From positions 315,542-379,541 of the forward strand of contig JAJHZJ010000419.1 of NCBI GenBank assembly GCA_023548195.1: a stretch of DNA of 64,000 nt. The letters run 5' to 3'. Below the pieces are notes generated by a model, which was not told where the DNA came from, searched no databases, and saw nothing but the letters and a program-made list of their open reading frames with translations. Positions 44,871 through 56,045 of the stretch are shown in pieces. The position numbers and the translations under genes were made by a program. The stretch comes from Bettongia penicillata ogilbyi. Lineage: Eukaryota > Chordata > Mammalia > Diprotodontia > Potoroidae. How positions within the stretch are numbered: the stretch's first letter is position 1; every line of letters begins with the position of its first letter.

Positions 44871-46244
44871 TTTCCCCTATTCTTCATCTCCAATGTATCC
44901 TGTATTTAACTTGTTCATATATAGTCATTTGAAGGTTAAGCACTCAAACCACTGGACCACCTAATTATCACCTTCAAATGGGGAAGCATTGGGAACAAGT
45001 TTCTAGGAAAACAGAAAAGAGCTACTGATTAAGGTAGATAGAAAATTAGATAAATGAGGATTATCAAAAGGACAAGTTCTTCAATGATATAGCAAATGAT
45101 GTAATCAATATTACAAATCAGCATTGTAAAGGAGAAGGGTCACTAGTCACTGTAGAACCAATGAAATACTCACAATCCCTGTAGTGGCAATGAATATCTC
45201 AGCACAGTTATGAATCATGAAATACAAGACCTTCCACATGGAAGGCAGAAACAAAACATGTATTCAGACACCAGAAAGCCAAATCCATCATAGCAACAAA
45301 AATCTATACATGACAACAATGCAGAGGGCAACACCACCCCCAAGCCTTCCCCATCCTAGGCTTTCCACAAATCATATCCATTAAACAAATTACAAACAGG
45401 CTCCCTTAAAGAAAACCACAAATGAGGCCTTTCACTCACACTAGCCAGCCTCCTTCCTAGCTCAGATTGCTCTCTGACTCACTTCCTTTCAGCTCTGCTC
45501 CAGCTCCACCTCTTCCTGTTCCACCTTCCTGTTCCACCCATTGATCAAATTTTTTCCACTACAAAGTCCATGTGACTCAGATTCATGTGACTCAGGCTTA
45601 CAGTGACCCAGGTAGATCATATGGATCTATTAATGAATATGGAAGTTCTTCCCATTTACATTACCATTACAGTCACCTTCCCCCTTTGACCTCCATCTGA
45701 AACTTGAGCAAATAAGGACAGAATGGGAAATAATGTTCAGGAAAACTGAAGTGTGGAATTGGAGAAAAGTATGATGGATGGTCTCATTTTTTTTAATTAA
45801 GTTTGAGGAAGATATTCTCTGTTAAGAGAGATCAGTGAAGTTATAGTATAAGTGATTTGAGGAAAAAAGAGAAGGTATAGTACTGACCCTGTGCAGAGTA
45901 CTGAACTGTTAGTTAGAATAAAATAAAATGATTGACTGGTGCATTGAGGTCAACTGAGACTAATCAATATCAATTTGTAATTGACTTATTCAGAATGGTC
46001 ATGTGACTTGCTCCATTGGCATTTGGCAGCATGGAAACTAGAAAACAAAAAAGAAACCAGATGGAAGGAAGGTTGCCAGTGTTGAAGTTTAGAAAAGAAT
46101 TAGTGGCCAGTAATGGAACAAGAAACTTACCTAGTGTCAATTTGCACTAATTATTTATAAGGTCCAGATTTTCAAGGAAGGAAAATAAAACTAGAGGGAG
46201 AAAGGTCCAGTAAAACAAGGAGAAAAGGAGTGTTTGGAGTAAAT
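44871..46244. other. Unassigned DNA with a possible LTR at 45,100-45,690
   Basis: A moderately GC-richer block (45,280-45,640) with CT-rich phrases and direct repeats ('cttcctgttccacc' twice; 'catgtgactca' variants) could be an antisense solo LTR. No diagnostic ends were found. Confidence 0.25.
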
Positions 46245-46445
46245 AGGTCAGTCAGTCAACGAGTATTTATTAAGAGTTTGCAATATTTTGGTAAGTAATG
46301 GCAATAGGAAAAAAAGAAGAGAAAAAAAGTCCTGCATTCTAGCAGTGCGTGTCCTAATGAAGGCAGCAATGGACAAATAACTGGCTAAGTGAAAGGTACA
46401 TACAGCAAATGACAGTAATTTCAAAGGAAAAAGGTATTAGCAGCT
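46245..46445 (-). mobile_element. L2 3' end fragment, antisense
   Basis: 'tcaacgagtatttattaagagtttgcaatattttgg', then 'tcctgcattctagcagtgcgtgtcctaatgaagg'. Confidence 0.6.
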
Positions 46446-46449
46446 GGTA

Positions 46450-47989
46450 GGCTGCTGTTATGTTCCTCCTTCATTTTCTCTCCTTTTTTTCTTTTTTGTA
46501 GCCGTTGGTTGTTTTCTTGAAGAAAATGCAGTGGGCCTGTGATTTAGAAAGGAGCTAAACCAAGACAGTGATATAGGAAAAGGGTCAAACTTATATAGGA
46601 TGATTTTAGGTTTCTTTGTGGGGGTTGGACATCTAGGGTAAGTCTTGCAAGATAAAGACACAGGGGGAGGACTATGAATGACACAACATAAGGAAATCCC
46701 ATTCCCCAGGATGAGGAGTAGGGACATCTCCCCAAGATGAGAGGTGAGAACAAGGAATGTTATGGTCCAGAATAAGGGAAAGTTGTGGTTAGGGGAGATT
46801 GTAGGGAACCAAGGGCTTCACAAAGTCAATCAATGTTATTTTTAACTCTTAGGGCACTGTTTCTATCCACATCATTTTCCCACTCAACCACTAGGGAGGA
46901 GAATTATTTTGGGGAAAAGGATCAAAAGTCATTGTCTTTATTAGATGCTTCCTGCTGAACAGGGTTGTAAAATCCACTTCAGGGACTAGAATAGGTTGGA
47001 GGGGTGATGAGCATGGGGTGCCAAACGCAGTGCCAGCTGAGTTCAGGGTGGAGAGAAGCAAGCCACTTGGTGACATCAAGGGTAGGTACTGGTATCCTAA
47101 AAGTTGTTGCGAGTGAGAAGACACAAATCAAACCGGGAGCATAAGCACAAGCACAAACCAAGTATAAGAGTGAGCAAAATGACCAATAACAGTGTTACAA
47201 TGAAGGAAAGAAGAGAGAGAAACCATGACCCCCAGGAGGAGGTAGGGAGAAATGTCAGACTGGAGTGAATGTCTTGTATCTAAGAGGTTGCCTGTAATAT
47301 CCTTTGAGAGCTCAAAGGAAAAATTCCATGAGAATCTTCAGGGATTATAGGGGAAGAGTCAAGGGGGGCAAGCTAGTATCCTGGGCATGATGGTGACACA
47401 CCCAGCAACCATTCTCACATTTCAATTAAGGCATTAGACTTCCAGTGCTGAGAAAGCTGGCCTAACTTTTGGCATAGGGTGGGAATCAGGACTCATGAGG
47501 ACTAGGAACAGAAGTGGTTCAAGATAGCACTCAGAACATAAGCCCCAAGTTGAGAGGTTTCGATACATAGTCTTCTTTGATCAATTTTCTGGGTAGTCAT
47601 GCTTCACCATCCAACCCAAATACTTTTGGGAGAGAGACAAAGGTACTATATCTACCTGAGTGGGGGTGGAGAGAAGTGTAAAATAAGGCTGAAGCAGAGT
47701 CCAGGGGATAAGAAGAGTGTAGAACAGGTATTCTTGTTGCATGACCATGTGTAGGTGGACAGTATAGTCTAGGAGATGCAAGACTCTTATCCTAGTGATT
47801 AGGAGAAGATCATCAGAATCCAATTAATATTTGGAATTCCAGATTTTGGGTACCATTATATGTTGAAGAGAGATGGGAGAACTGCTTCAAAATGTGAATG
47901 AATTCACTTAGATCTTCTCTGCAGCCACTGTGAGCTTTGTTGACACAAAAGCAGCAGGCCTGAGATTTAGCAAGGAGCTAAACAAGGCC
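46450..47989 (-). mobile_element. Possible degraded LTR retroelement
   Basis: A 33 bp direct repeat (29/33 match) at 46,528-46,560 and 47,951-47,983 brackets about 1.4 kb. On the minus strand the interval contains a hydrophobic stretch (about 47,230-47,100), an AATAAA (46,937-46,942) and a TATATAAG (46,590-46,597), plausible for an envelope-tail-to-LTR region. All frames are broken and no protein family can be named. It may be something else. Confidence 0.28.
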
Positions 47990-48090
47990 CCATCCTTCAT
48001 TTTCGAAGACACATCAGAGAAATGATGACATGACTTGCGCTTGACTTTGTTTTGAGTGAGGGAGGGCTGTGTAAGGTCACCAACCTCATG
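47990..48090 (-). mobile_element. RTE-mobilised SINE fragment, antisense
   Basis: 'catccttcattttcgaagacacatcagagaaatgatgacatgacttgcgcttgactttgttttgagtgaggg': the antisense 3' part of the SINE seen again at 48.3, 60.2 and 60.4 kb. Confidence 0.75.
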
Positions 48091-48104
48091 AGGCTAGTGA
48101 GAAG

Positions 48105-48670
48105 CTGGTAGGTATGGACATGAAAATCCTCCTGAAGAAAGTGGAATTTGAACTGAACCTTCAAGGAAGCCAAGGGAACTTAGGTGAAGTTAAGGAAGCG
48201 TTTCAGACATGGGTGGCAGCCAGTGCAAAGACATGGAGATGGGAAATAGAGTTTTCTTTTCAGCAAGTAGACAAGTATTTCATGAGGAAAGTTGTGGTTT
48301 GTCCTTCATTCTTGAAGAGGAACGTGACTTCAGGAAGAAGATGCCATGGCTCGTAAGAGAATTTGATTTAAGTGAGGGTGGGATGTGCAAAGTCATCAGT
48401 CTCACTTTCTCCTCCAGAGCCATCTGGATCCAGTGGCCAGATATAGATCAGAACAACTGGGGAAGGCTCAGTACAAGGGGTAAGTAAGGTGTAGGAAGGG
48501 GGCAGGTTGTAAAAATAGTTCAAATACCACATCACTTCACATTTGATTCTTGAGTCAACAGGGATGCACTGGAATTCTAGACTTTGTAGAAGTGAGATAC
48601 AGTGACACAGAAGGAGCAGAGCATAGGGTCAGTTGTAACTTTAGAGATATGGATTCTGGAGGTTAGAACT
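48105..48670 (-). mobile_element. L2 fragment, antisense, split by a SINE
   Basis: L2 blocks at 48,119-48,285 ('aaccttcaaggaagccaagggaac'; 'ggtggcagccagtgcaaagacatgg') and 48,478-48,670 ('ggcaggttgtaaa'; 'acatttgattcttgagtcaacagggatgcactgg') flank the inserted SINE. Confidence 0.6.
48290..48476 (-). mobile_element. RTE-mobilised SINE, antisense, inserted in L2
   Basis: Begins 'gttgtggtttgtccttcattcttgaagagga' (antisense 3' tail) and runs to 'ccatctggatccagtggccagatatagatcaga'. A longer body than the 48.0 kb copy. Confidence 0.75.
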
Positions 48671-48924
48671 CTTTGTGGGTGATTATGTGTGCCTGTCAGC
48701 ATGATGTTACAAGATGTTGGAAAGAAGCTGAGGGAAGGCAAATTATCTGAAGGGAAGTCATCATGTACAATGAATTCACTGAGAATAAAAATAGAAGTTG
48801 AGACAGAGGAAAGTGAGGACCAATTATCTACTGAGCTCCTTGAGAAAATAAGCTTTCCTGAACCAGATTGCTTTTAGCAGAGGCTGACTAACTACTGTTC
48901 AGGAACATGGGTAAAGGGCATTTC

Positions 48925-49080
48925 TAGTGTAGTGTCATGGAAAGAGTACCAGATTTGATGTTAGAAGCCTTGGGTTCAAGTTCCACCTCTTTTACTTACC
49001 CTCCACGTGACCATAAACTAAATTCTTGACCCATTTCTTCATCTCTACAGCAAGTGAGCCGGTAATAAGAAATCTGAAGT
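48925..49080 (+). repeat. MIR-type SINE
   Basis: 'gtcatggaaagagtaccagatttgatgttagaagccttgggttcaagttcc', then 'cccatttcttcatctctacagc'. Confidence 0.7.
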
Positions 49081-49714
49081 TATTTCAAGTTCTAATAGAC
49101 TACACACATGTTGACTAGAAAAGTCCTGAGGGCCCTTGCAAATATGACATACTTGATGTCATAAATTAAAACTTGACCCTATAAGTCAATTTCATTTGGA
49201 AGACGTGATTTCTAGCATGATGAAAATACTCAGACAAAAGTGGTTCAACAAGCTAGCTATATAAGGCACATGGCTAAGTTTTACAAAGAAGTATATTTTT
49301 TTCTAGACAAGTGCTTCTTTGTTTGGATTGCTACTGAGATGAATGGAAGAATGCCATGAAAATACATGCATGGAAGTCAGTTTAGTTACATAGGATACAA
49401 ACCAAAATCTCTGCTTTCTTTTCAAATGTAAAGCAGCAGTTTGGGCTTGACTCTCTATAAGATGTTCACATTTTCATCCAAAAATATCCTCATGTACAGT
49501 GAAGCCCACTCCATTTTGACACAGCTCCATCAAACATTCAGGCCAGATAGATTTTCAGTTTAGGCGCATACACCATCCAGATAATCACTTAAATTTAGGG
49601 CTGGCAATATCCCTGCTGATTGCAAAACATATGTATTTAACAATAAAATAATTGACACATTTTTAAAATTATACCTTAAATGAGAAAATTAATGAATTTC
49701 AAGAATAAAATTCC
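49081..49714. other. Unassigned DNA
   Basis: No gene or clear repeat. Confidence 0.4.
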
Positions 49715-50319
49715 CATCTGTCTTTCTTTCCACCCCCTCCTACCACCATAAACTATATTAAGTGCATTATATGTATAATTTAAAACACTGAGTTCCAAAT
49801 TCTCTCCCTTCTTTCCTCCCCATCCACCCTCATTGAATAAGCAAGCAATTCAATATAAGTTATAGATGTGTAGTTATGGAAAACATTTCCATAATAATCA
49901 TGTTGGGAAAGACTAACTGTATTTCTCTCCATCCTATCCTCTCCCCAATTACTCTATTTTCTCCTTTGACCCTGTGCTTTTCAAAAGTGTGAAAAGTGTG
50001 CTTTCCCAAAAAATCAAACAGCTTCTGACTACCCTTTCCCCCAATTTTGTCTCCCTTCTATCCTCCCTCCATCTTCTTCCCCTCTACTTTCCTGTAGGGT
50101 AAGATAAGTATGTATCTTATTTCCTCCTTAAGCCAAATCAGAGTGAGATTCACTCATTCTTTCTCACTGTTCTCTATTGTGAAACCTTTCTCTTGTATCT
50201 TTTATGTGACATAATTTACACCATTTTATCTCTATCTTTTTCCTACTCTTGATATATTTCTCTCTCACCTATTCATTCTATTTTTTTAGATATCCTTTCA
50301 TATTCAACTGTCCTGTGCC

Positions 50320-50320
<1 letters not shown>

Positions 50321-50379
<59 letters not shown>
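50321..50379. repeat. (TCTA)n microsatellite in L1 3'UTR
   Basis: About 15 units at the position where sibling copies carry CA or TG runs. Confidence 0.97.
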
Positions 50380-51017
50380 CCCCCAACAATCCTAATACTG
50401 AGAAAGGTCTCATGAGTTACAAATATTATCTTTCCATGTAGGAATGTGAACAGTTCAACTTTAATGAGTCTCTTATGGTTACTCTTTCCTGTTTATCTTT
50501 TCATGTTTCTCCTGATTCCTATATTTGAAAGTCAAATTTACTATTCAGTTATTGTCTTTTCTACGAGAATGGTTGGAATTTATCTATTTTGTTGAAACTG
50601 AAGGATTGTATTCAGTTTTGGTGGGTAGGTGATTCTTGGTTTTAATACTAGCTCCTCTGACTTTTGAAATATTGTATTCCAAGTCCTTCAATTCTTTAAT
50701 ATCAAAGCTGCAAGATCTTGTGCTATCTTGATTGTATTTCCACAATACTTAAATTTCTTCTTTCTGACTGCTTGCAATATTTTTTCCTTGACCTGGGAAC
50801 TCAGGAATTCCACATATGATTGGTGGATTCTTTCCATTTCTATTTTACCCTCTGGTTCTAAAATATCAGGGCAGTTTTTCTTGAATATTTTTGAAAGATG
50901 ATGTCTAGGCTTTTATTTTGATCGTGACTTTCAGGTAGTCCAAAAATTTTTAAATTATCTCTCTTAGATCTATTTTCCAGGCCAGTGGTATTTCCTATGA
51001 AGTATTTCACATTGTCT

Positions 51018-51036
51018 TCTATTGCTTTTCACTCTT
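51018..51036 (-). repeat. Target-site duplication, low-coordinate copy, of the 51-54 kb element
   Basis: TCTATTGCTTTTCACTCTT; it pairs with 54,351-54,369 (17/19 match). Confidence 0.75.
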
Positions 51037-51885
51037 ATTTTTCTTTTTTTACTTCTCATTCTGGCTCTAGCCTTTCTCTCTAGATTTATTTTTTTTATTT
51101 AAGTTTTCAACATTCATTTCCACAAAATTTTGAGTTCCAAATTTTCTCCCCATTTCTCCCCTCCTTCGCCCCAAAACAATAAGCATTCTAATTACCCCCA
51201 TCACCAATCTGCCCTCCTTCTAACACCCCTCCCTTGCCTTATCCCCATTTTCTCTTTTGTCCTGTAGGGTAAGATAAATTTCTATATCCCATTACCTCTA
51301 TTTCTTATTTCCTAGTTGTATGCAAGAACAATACCCAACAGTTGTTCCTAAAACTTTGAGTTCCAACTTCTCTTCCTCCCTCCCTCCCCACTGAGAAGGC
51401 AAGCAATTTAATATAGGCCATATCTGTGTACTTTTGCAAATGACTTCCATAATAGTCGTGTTGTATAAGACTAACTATATTTCCCTCCATCCTATCCTGC
51501 ACCCCATTTTTTCTATTCTCTCTTTGACCCTAGCCCTCCCCAAGAATGTTGACTTCTAATTGCTCCATCCTCCCATTTCCCTCCATTCCATCATCCCTCG
51601 ACCCTGCTTATTCCCTTCTCCCCCACTTTTCTGTATTATGTTTTCATAAAAAATGAGTGTATATTTTATTCCTTCCTTTAGTCAAATGGGATGAGAGTAA
51701 GTTTCTTATTTTTTTCTCTCACCTCTCCCCTTTACCCCTCCACTGAAAAGTCTTTCACTTGCCTCTTTTATGAGAGATTATTTACCCCATCCCATTTCTC
51801 CTCCCAATATATTTCTCTCTTACCTCTTAATTTCATTTTTTTAAAGATATGATCCTATCCTATTCAACTCACCCTGTGCTCTCTC

Positions 51886-51910
51886 TGTGTGTATGTGTAT
51901 GTGTGTGTGT
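51886..51910. repeat. (TG)n microsatellite in L1 3'UTR
   Basis: TG/TATG run at the conserved seeding position. Confidence 0.88.
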
Positions 51911-52055
51911 AATCCCATCAACTACCCAGATACTGAAAAAAGTTTCAAGAGTTACAAATATTTTCTTTCCATGTAGGAATGTAAACAGTTCAACTTTAGT
52001 AAGTACCTTATGACTTCTCTTTGCTGTTTACCTTTTCATGCTTCTCTTGATACTT

Positions 52056-53146
52056 GTGTTCGAAAGTCAAATTTTCTTTTGAGCTCTGGTCTTTTCATCA
52101 GGAATTCTTGAAAGTCCTCTATTTTATTGAAATATCTTTTTTTTTCCTTGAAGTACTATACTCAGTTTTTCTGGATAGGTGATTCTTGGTTTTAGCACTA
52201 GTTCCTTTGACTTCTGGAATATCATATTCCATGCCCTTCAATCCCTTAATGTAGAAGCCACTATATCTTTTGTTATCATGATTATAGTTCCACAATACTT
52301 GAATTGTTTTTTTTCTAACTGCTTACAATATTTTCTCCTTGACTTGGGAATTCTGGAATTTGGCCATAATGTTTCTAGGAGTTTCTTTTTTGGATCTCTT
52401 TCAGGAAGTGATTGGTGGATTCTTTCAATATTTTTTGCTTCTTGCTTCTAGAATATCAGGGCAGTTTTCCTTGATAATTTCATGAAAGATGATGTCTAGG
52501 CTCTTTTTTTGATCATGGCTTTCAGGTAGTCCCATAATTTTCAGATTGTCTCTTCTGGATCTATTTTCGAGGTCAGTTGTTTTTCCAATGAGATATTTCA
52601 CATTATCTTCCATTTTCTCATTCTTTTGGTTTTGTTTTGTGATTTGTTGGTTTTTCATGTAGTCATTAGCCTCCATCTGTTCCATTCTAATTTTGAGAGA
52701 ACTCTTTTCTTCAGTGAGCTTTTGAACCTCCTTTTCCATTTGTCTAATTCTGCTTTTTAAAGCATTCTTCTCCTCATTGGCTTCTTGGACCTCTTTTTCC
52801 ATTTTGGTTAGTCTATTTTTAAAGGTGTTATTTTCTTCAGCATTTTTTGGGTTGTCATTGAGTAAGCTGTTGACTTGCTTTTCATGGTTATCTTGCATCA
52901 CTCTCATTTTCTCTTCCTAAGTTTTTCTCCACTTCTCTTACTTGATTTTCAAAATTCTTTTTTGAGTTCTTCCATGGCCTGAGACCATTGCATATTTATT
53001 TTAGAGGTTTTGAATGCAGAAGCCTTGACTTTTATGTCTTTCCCTGATGGTAAGAATTGTTCTTGCTCATCCAAAAGGATGGGAGAAGATATCTGTTTAA
53101 CAAGAAAGTAATCTTCTATAGTCTTATTTTTTCCTTTTTTGGGCAT
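52056..53146 (-). pseudogene. ORF1: L1 ORF1p, frameshifted (51-54 kb copy)
   Basis: The start MPKKGKNKTIEDYFLVKQ (53,146) runs about 65 codons into the coiled coil (MEELKKEF), then shifts frame near 52,950. A second frame (52,907-52,425) is open for 160 codons: heptads (KNRLTKMEKEVQEAN; EEKSSLKIRMEQMEAND), then LENRSRRDNLKIMGLPESHD. It ends where the CTD frame is lost. CTD sequence remains recognisable to about 52,056. It is less decayed than the host element. Confidence 0.9.
53105..53128 (-). other. PIP-box-like motif codons in ORF1 N-terminus (51-54 kb copy)
   Basis: The codons read N-K-T-I-E-D-Y-F. Confidence 0.58.
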
Positions 53147-53183
53147 TTTCCCCACCAGTTACTTGGCTTTTGGATCCTTTGTC

Positions 53184-53199
53184 AAGAATAGGGTATCCT
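53184..53199 (+). repeat. Target-site duplication, left copy, of 388 bp insertion
   Basis: AAGAATAGGGTATCCT, perfectly repeated at 53,588-53,603. Confidence 0.93.
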
Positions 53200-53587
53200 T
53201 GTATAGTTTTGCAAATGACTACACAGATATGGCCTATATTGAATTGCCTGCCGTCCCAAAGAGAATGGGTGGGGAGGGAGGGATGGGGAGAATTTGGAAC
53301 TCAAAGTTTTAGGAACAACTGTTTAGTATTGTTGCTGCAACTAGGAAAGAAGACATACAGTTAATGAGGAATAGAAAGTCATCTGGTCCTACAGGACAAA
53401 AGAGAAGATGGAGACAAGAGAAGGGAGGCATGACAGAAGAGAGGGCAGATTGGAGATAGGGAAAATTAGATTGCTTGGGGTAGTGGAGTGGGGGAGGGGA
53501 GAAAAGGGGAGAAAATTTGGAACCCAAAAATTTGTGAAAATGAATGTAAAAAGTTAAATAAATAAATAAATTTAAAAAGAAAAAAAA
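53200..53587 (+). mobile_element. Young 5'-truncated ORF1-only L1 3' end with micro-inversion
   Basis: From about 53,220 it is nearly identical to 10,380-10,740 of copy 1, ending in an A-rich tail. The first ~17 bp (AGTTTTGCAAATGAC within it) are the reverse complement of the adjoining 3'UTR sequence. It is flanked by a perfect 16 bp TSD and lies in the 5'UTR of the 51-54 kb element. Confidence 0.92.
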
Positions 53588-53603
53588 AAGAATAGGGTAT
53601 CCT
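53588..53603 (+). repeat. Target-site duplication, right copy, of 388 bp insertion
   Basis: Matches 53,184-53,199 exactly. Confidence 0.93.
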
Positions 53604-54350
53604 CTGTGGTTCTGTAAGATCTCAGTTCCTCCAAGGTGGCACAATCAAGTGTGTACCCTGGTCTGGGAGGGGGGAGAGATTTTTGAGCCCAGAATCTTAG
53701 CAGTTTCCTCTTCACCACCACCTGGCCTCCAGTTCCACCAAGCCAGCACTGGGGGCTGAGATTCAGGTAAGCTGTGGGGGCAGGGCTACCATTCAGTGCG
53801 AGATAAAGATCAACTGCTGCAGGGCCTCTACACAGGGCTGAGGTAAGAGTCAGCTGCTCAGTGCCCCCAGGGATTTTAAGATCCAACAATGGATGCTGGC
53901 TGCTGTAGAAGCTGCTGTGGGAACTTCTGCCACCTGCCCAATTGTGGCCTCTGTGGCTGCTGCCTGAGGCCAGAGCTATGGGAAAGCCCTTCTCCCTTCT
54001 CAACCAGTTGAAAAAAAACCCTGTCACTGACCTTTGGCTTCCGTGAGTTGAGGGATCTGCCAACTGTTGTTACTGCACCTGTAGATTCTGTGCCTGAGGT
54101 CTGCTTGTGTCCTTCTCCCAGAGCCTGCCACGAGGCCAAGGATGGGTTGGGCTCAGCTCAGTGTCCGATGTGACAGCTATTTCCCATCAGTCTTTCAGGT
54201 CACCCTGGACTGGAAATCTCCTCCACTCTGTTGTTTTCCTCTTCTGCTGCTCTAGAATTTATTGAGAGTCTTTCTTTACAGTATTTAATGGGCTGTGGGG
54301 GAGAGCTAGAATATGTATATCTTTCTACTCTGCCGTATGGCTCTGCCCCC

Positions 54351-54369
54351 TCTATTGTTTTTCATTCTT
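54351..54369 (-). repeat. Target-site duplication, high-coordinate copy, of the 51-54 kb element
   Basis: TCTATTGTTTTTCATTCTT; it pairs with 51,018-51,036. Confidence 0.75.
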
Positions 54370-55393
54370 TTGGTCCTGTTTTATAATTTCTTGATTTCTC
54401 ATAAAGTCATTTGCTCCATTCTAATTTTGAAGAATTATTTTCTTGAGTGAGCTTTTGGACCTCCTTTTCCATTTGGTCCATTCTACGTTTTAAGGCATTC
54501 TTCTCCTCATTGACTTTTTGGACCTCTTTTGTCATTTATGCTAGTCTATTTTTAAGGTGTGTTATGGTTTCCTATAGCAACCTGTTGACTCACTTTTCTT
54601 GATTATATTGTGTCACTCTCATTTCTCTTCCCAATTTTTCTTCTACTTTTCAGACTTGATTTTCAAAACCCTTTTGGAACTCTTTCATGGCATGTAAACA
54701 ATTCATATATTTCTTCGAAGTTTTTGATGAAGGAGCTTTGATTTTGCTGTCTTCTTCTGGTTGTAGGTTGTGATCTTCTTTGTCACCAAAATAACTTCTC
54801 TAGCCTGAATTTTTTTATGATGTTTACTCCTCTTCCCAGTCAAATAATTGGCTTTCCAACTCTTTGTCAAGGTAACACTCTGATTCCATTGGTGTTGGGA
54901 GTGGGAGTACTGTTCCATGCTACAGGGATATTTTATTAGCTGCTCAAACCCCTGCTCTCTGTGGACCCACAGCTCCAGAAGCAGCAACAGCAACTGATAC
55001 TGTTGCCACCTCTCCCACCCTGGGGCTGGGACCAGATCCCACTCAGACTGAGCTCCTTTCACCCAGGTCCCACAGAGTTTCTCTCTGACCATTTTGGCAT
55101 TTGTGGGTTGAGAAGACTGGAAACTTCAATCGCTGTCTATGATTCAGTCCCCTGAAGCCTCCTCCAGCCTGTAACTATACAGCCCACACTGGACTGTGTT
55201 CTGTTCCCTGCCTAGTGAGATAGACCCTTCCTGTCAGCTTTCTAGGTTGTCTTGGGCCAGGGATTTGTTTCACTCTGTCACTTTGTGGGTTCTTTAATTT
55301 TAGAATTTGTTTAGAGTTATATTTGCAGATATTTGTAGGGCTTTGGGGGAGAGCTCAGGGAACTCCTTGCTTTTACTCTGCCATCTTGGAGGT

Positions 55394-55599
55394 CAGAGGT
55401 TCTTAATTTGGGTTCTGTGCACTTCTATAGATAGACAGATAGAAATATAGGTAGAGGAAAAATAAATATCTTCATTTTGATATATTCTTTTTCCTTTGTT
55501 ATATTATGTATTTTATGTTACACATTTAAAAGTATTATTCTAAGAAAGACTTCATAGGTTTCACTTGACTGTCCATGACAGAAAAGGTAAAGAATTCTG
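55394..55599. mobile_element. hAT-like non-autonomous DNA element (MITE)
   Basis: The ends are imperfect inverted repeats: CAGAGGTTCTTAATTTGGG at left, and AGGTAAAGAATTCTG at right, whose complement is CAGAATTCTTTACCT. The interior 'tatgtattttatgttacacatttaaaagtattattctaagaa' matches, in reverse, the element at 1,711-1,890. It is 206 bp long with no coding capacity. Confidence 0.6.
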
Positions 55600-55616
55600 T
55601 ATGTACTGGCCTTCTA

Positions 55617-56045
55617 CCTATCTCCTGAGGATATCCTTCCTTTTCCATCTTCATGCCTATGTTTTTGTCATAACTCATTGCTTAGATTGCTTTACCGATG
55701 CCTCTGCCTGTTGAAATCTTACCAATAATTCAAAGTTCAGCTCAAACACCTTCTCCAAGTCCTGCTTGATTATCCCAGTTTTAATTGATTTTTTCTCCCT
55801 TTAAATTGAAACAAAATCTTCCTTTAACCTCTCCTCTTCTCTTACCATACTCAATTTTACATTCGAATTATTTATGTACATATCATATCTCCCCCACTGA
55901 ATTAGAAACACCTTGAATATGAATGTTTTAACTTAAAAAAAATTATTTCAACTGCATTTTGAGCAGGAGATGTCAATGTCTTAACACAATGTCTCTTGCT
56001 CACAGTAAAGTATTCAATAAAGAGTTTGTTGAGTGAGTAATTGCA
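55617..56045 (+). mobile_element. L2 3' end
   Basis: 'aattcaaagttcagctcaaacaccttctccaagtcctgcttgattatccc', then 'catatctcccccactgaattagaaacaccttg', and 'aaagtattcaataaagagtttgttgagtgagtaa' in canonical L2 order. Confidence 0.85.

Larger units (their letters stand above)
51037..54350 (-). mobile_element. Intermediate-age ORF1-only L1 (HAL1-like), nested
   Basis: The minus-strand 5' end at 54,350 reads GGGGGCAGAGCCATACGGC (YY1 core mutated). The 5'UTR is interrupted by a 388 bp insertion at 53,200-53,587. ORF1 spans about 53,146-52,056. The 3'UTR runs to about 51,100, followed by a T-rich (reverse A-rich) tail, 33 bp of unique sequence and a second T-run ending at the TSD. It was inserted into the ORF1 of the 49.7-55.4 kb copy. 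Confidence 0.87.
49715..55393 (-). mobile_element. Old ORF1-only L1 (HAL1-like), split by a nested element
   Basis: Two parts belong to one minus-strand element. The 3' part is 49,715-51,036 (3'UTR and ORF1 CTD/RRM). The 5' part is 54,351-55,393 (coiled coil, ORF1 N-terminus and 5'UTR, starting ACCTCCAAGATGGCAGAG near 55,393). ORF1 homology continues directly across the gap, at the 'ttttcattctttt' stretch between the coiled coil and RRM. A younger relative fills 51,037-54,350. Confidence 0.85.

Noticed and set aside
50321..50379. CRISPR-like or other functional tandem array
   Set aside because: A simple (TCTA)n microsatellite with no spacers; no CRISPR signal anywhere in the window.
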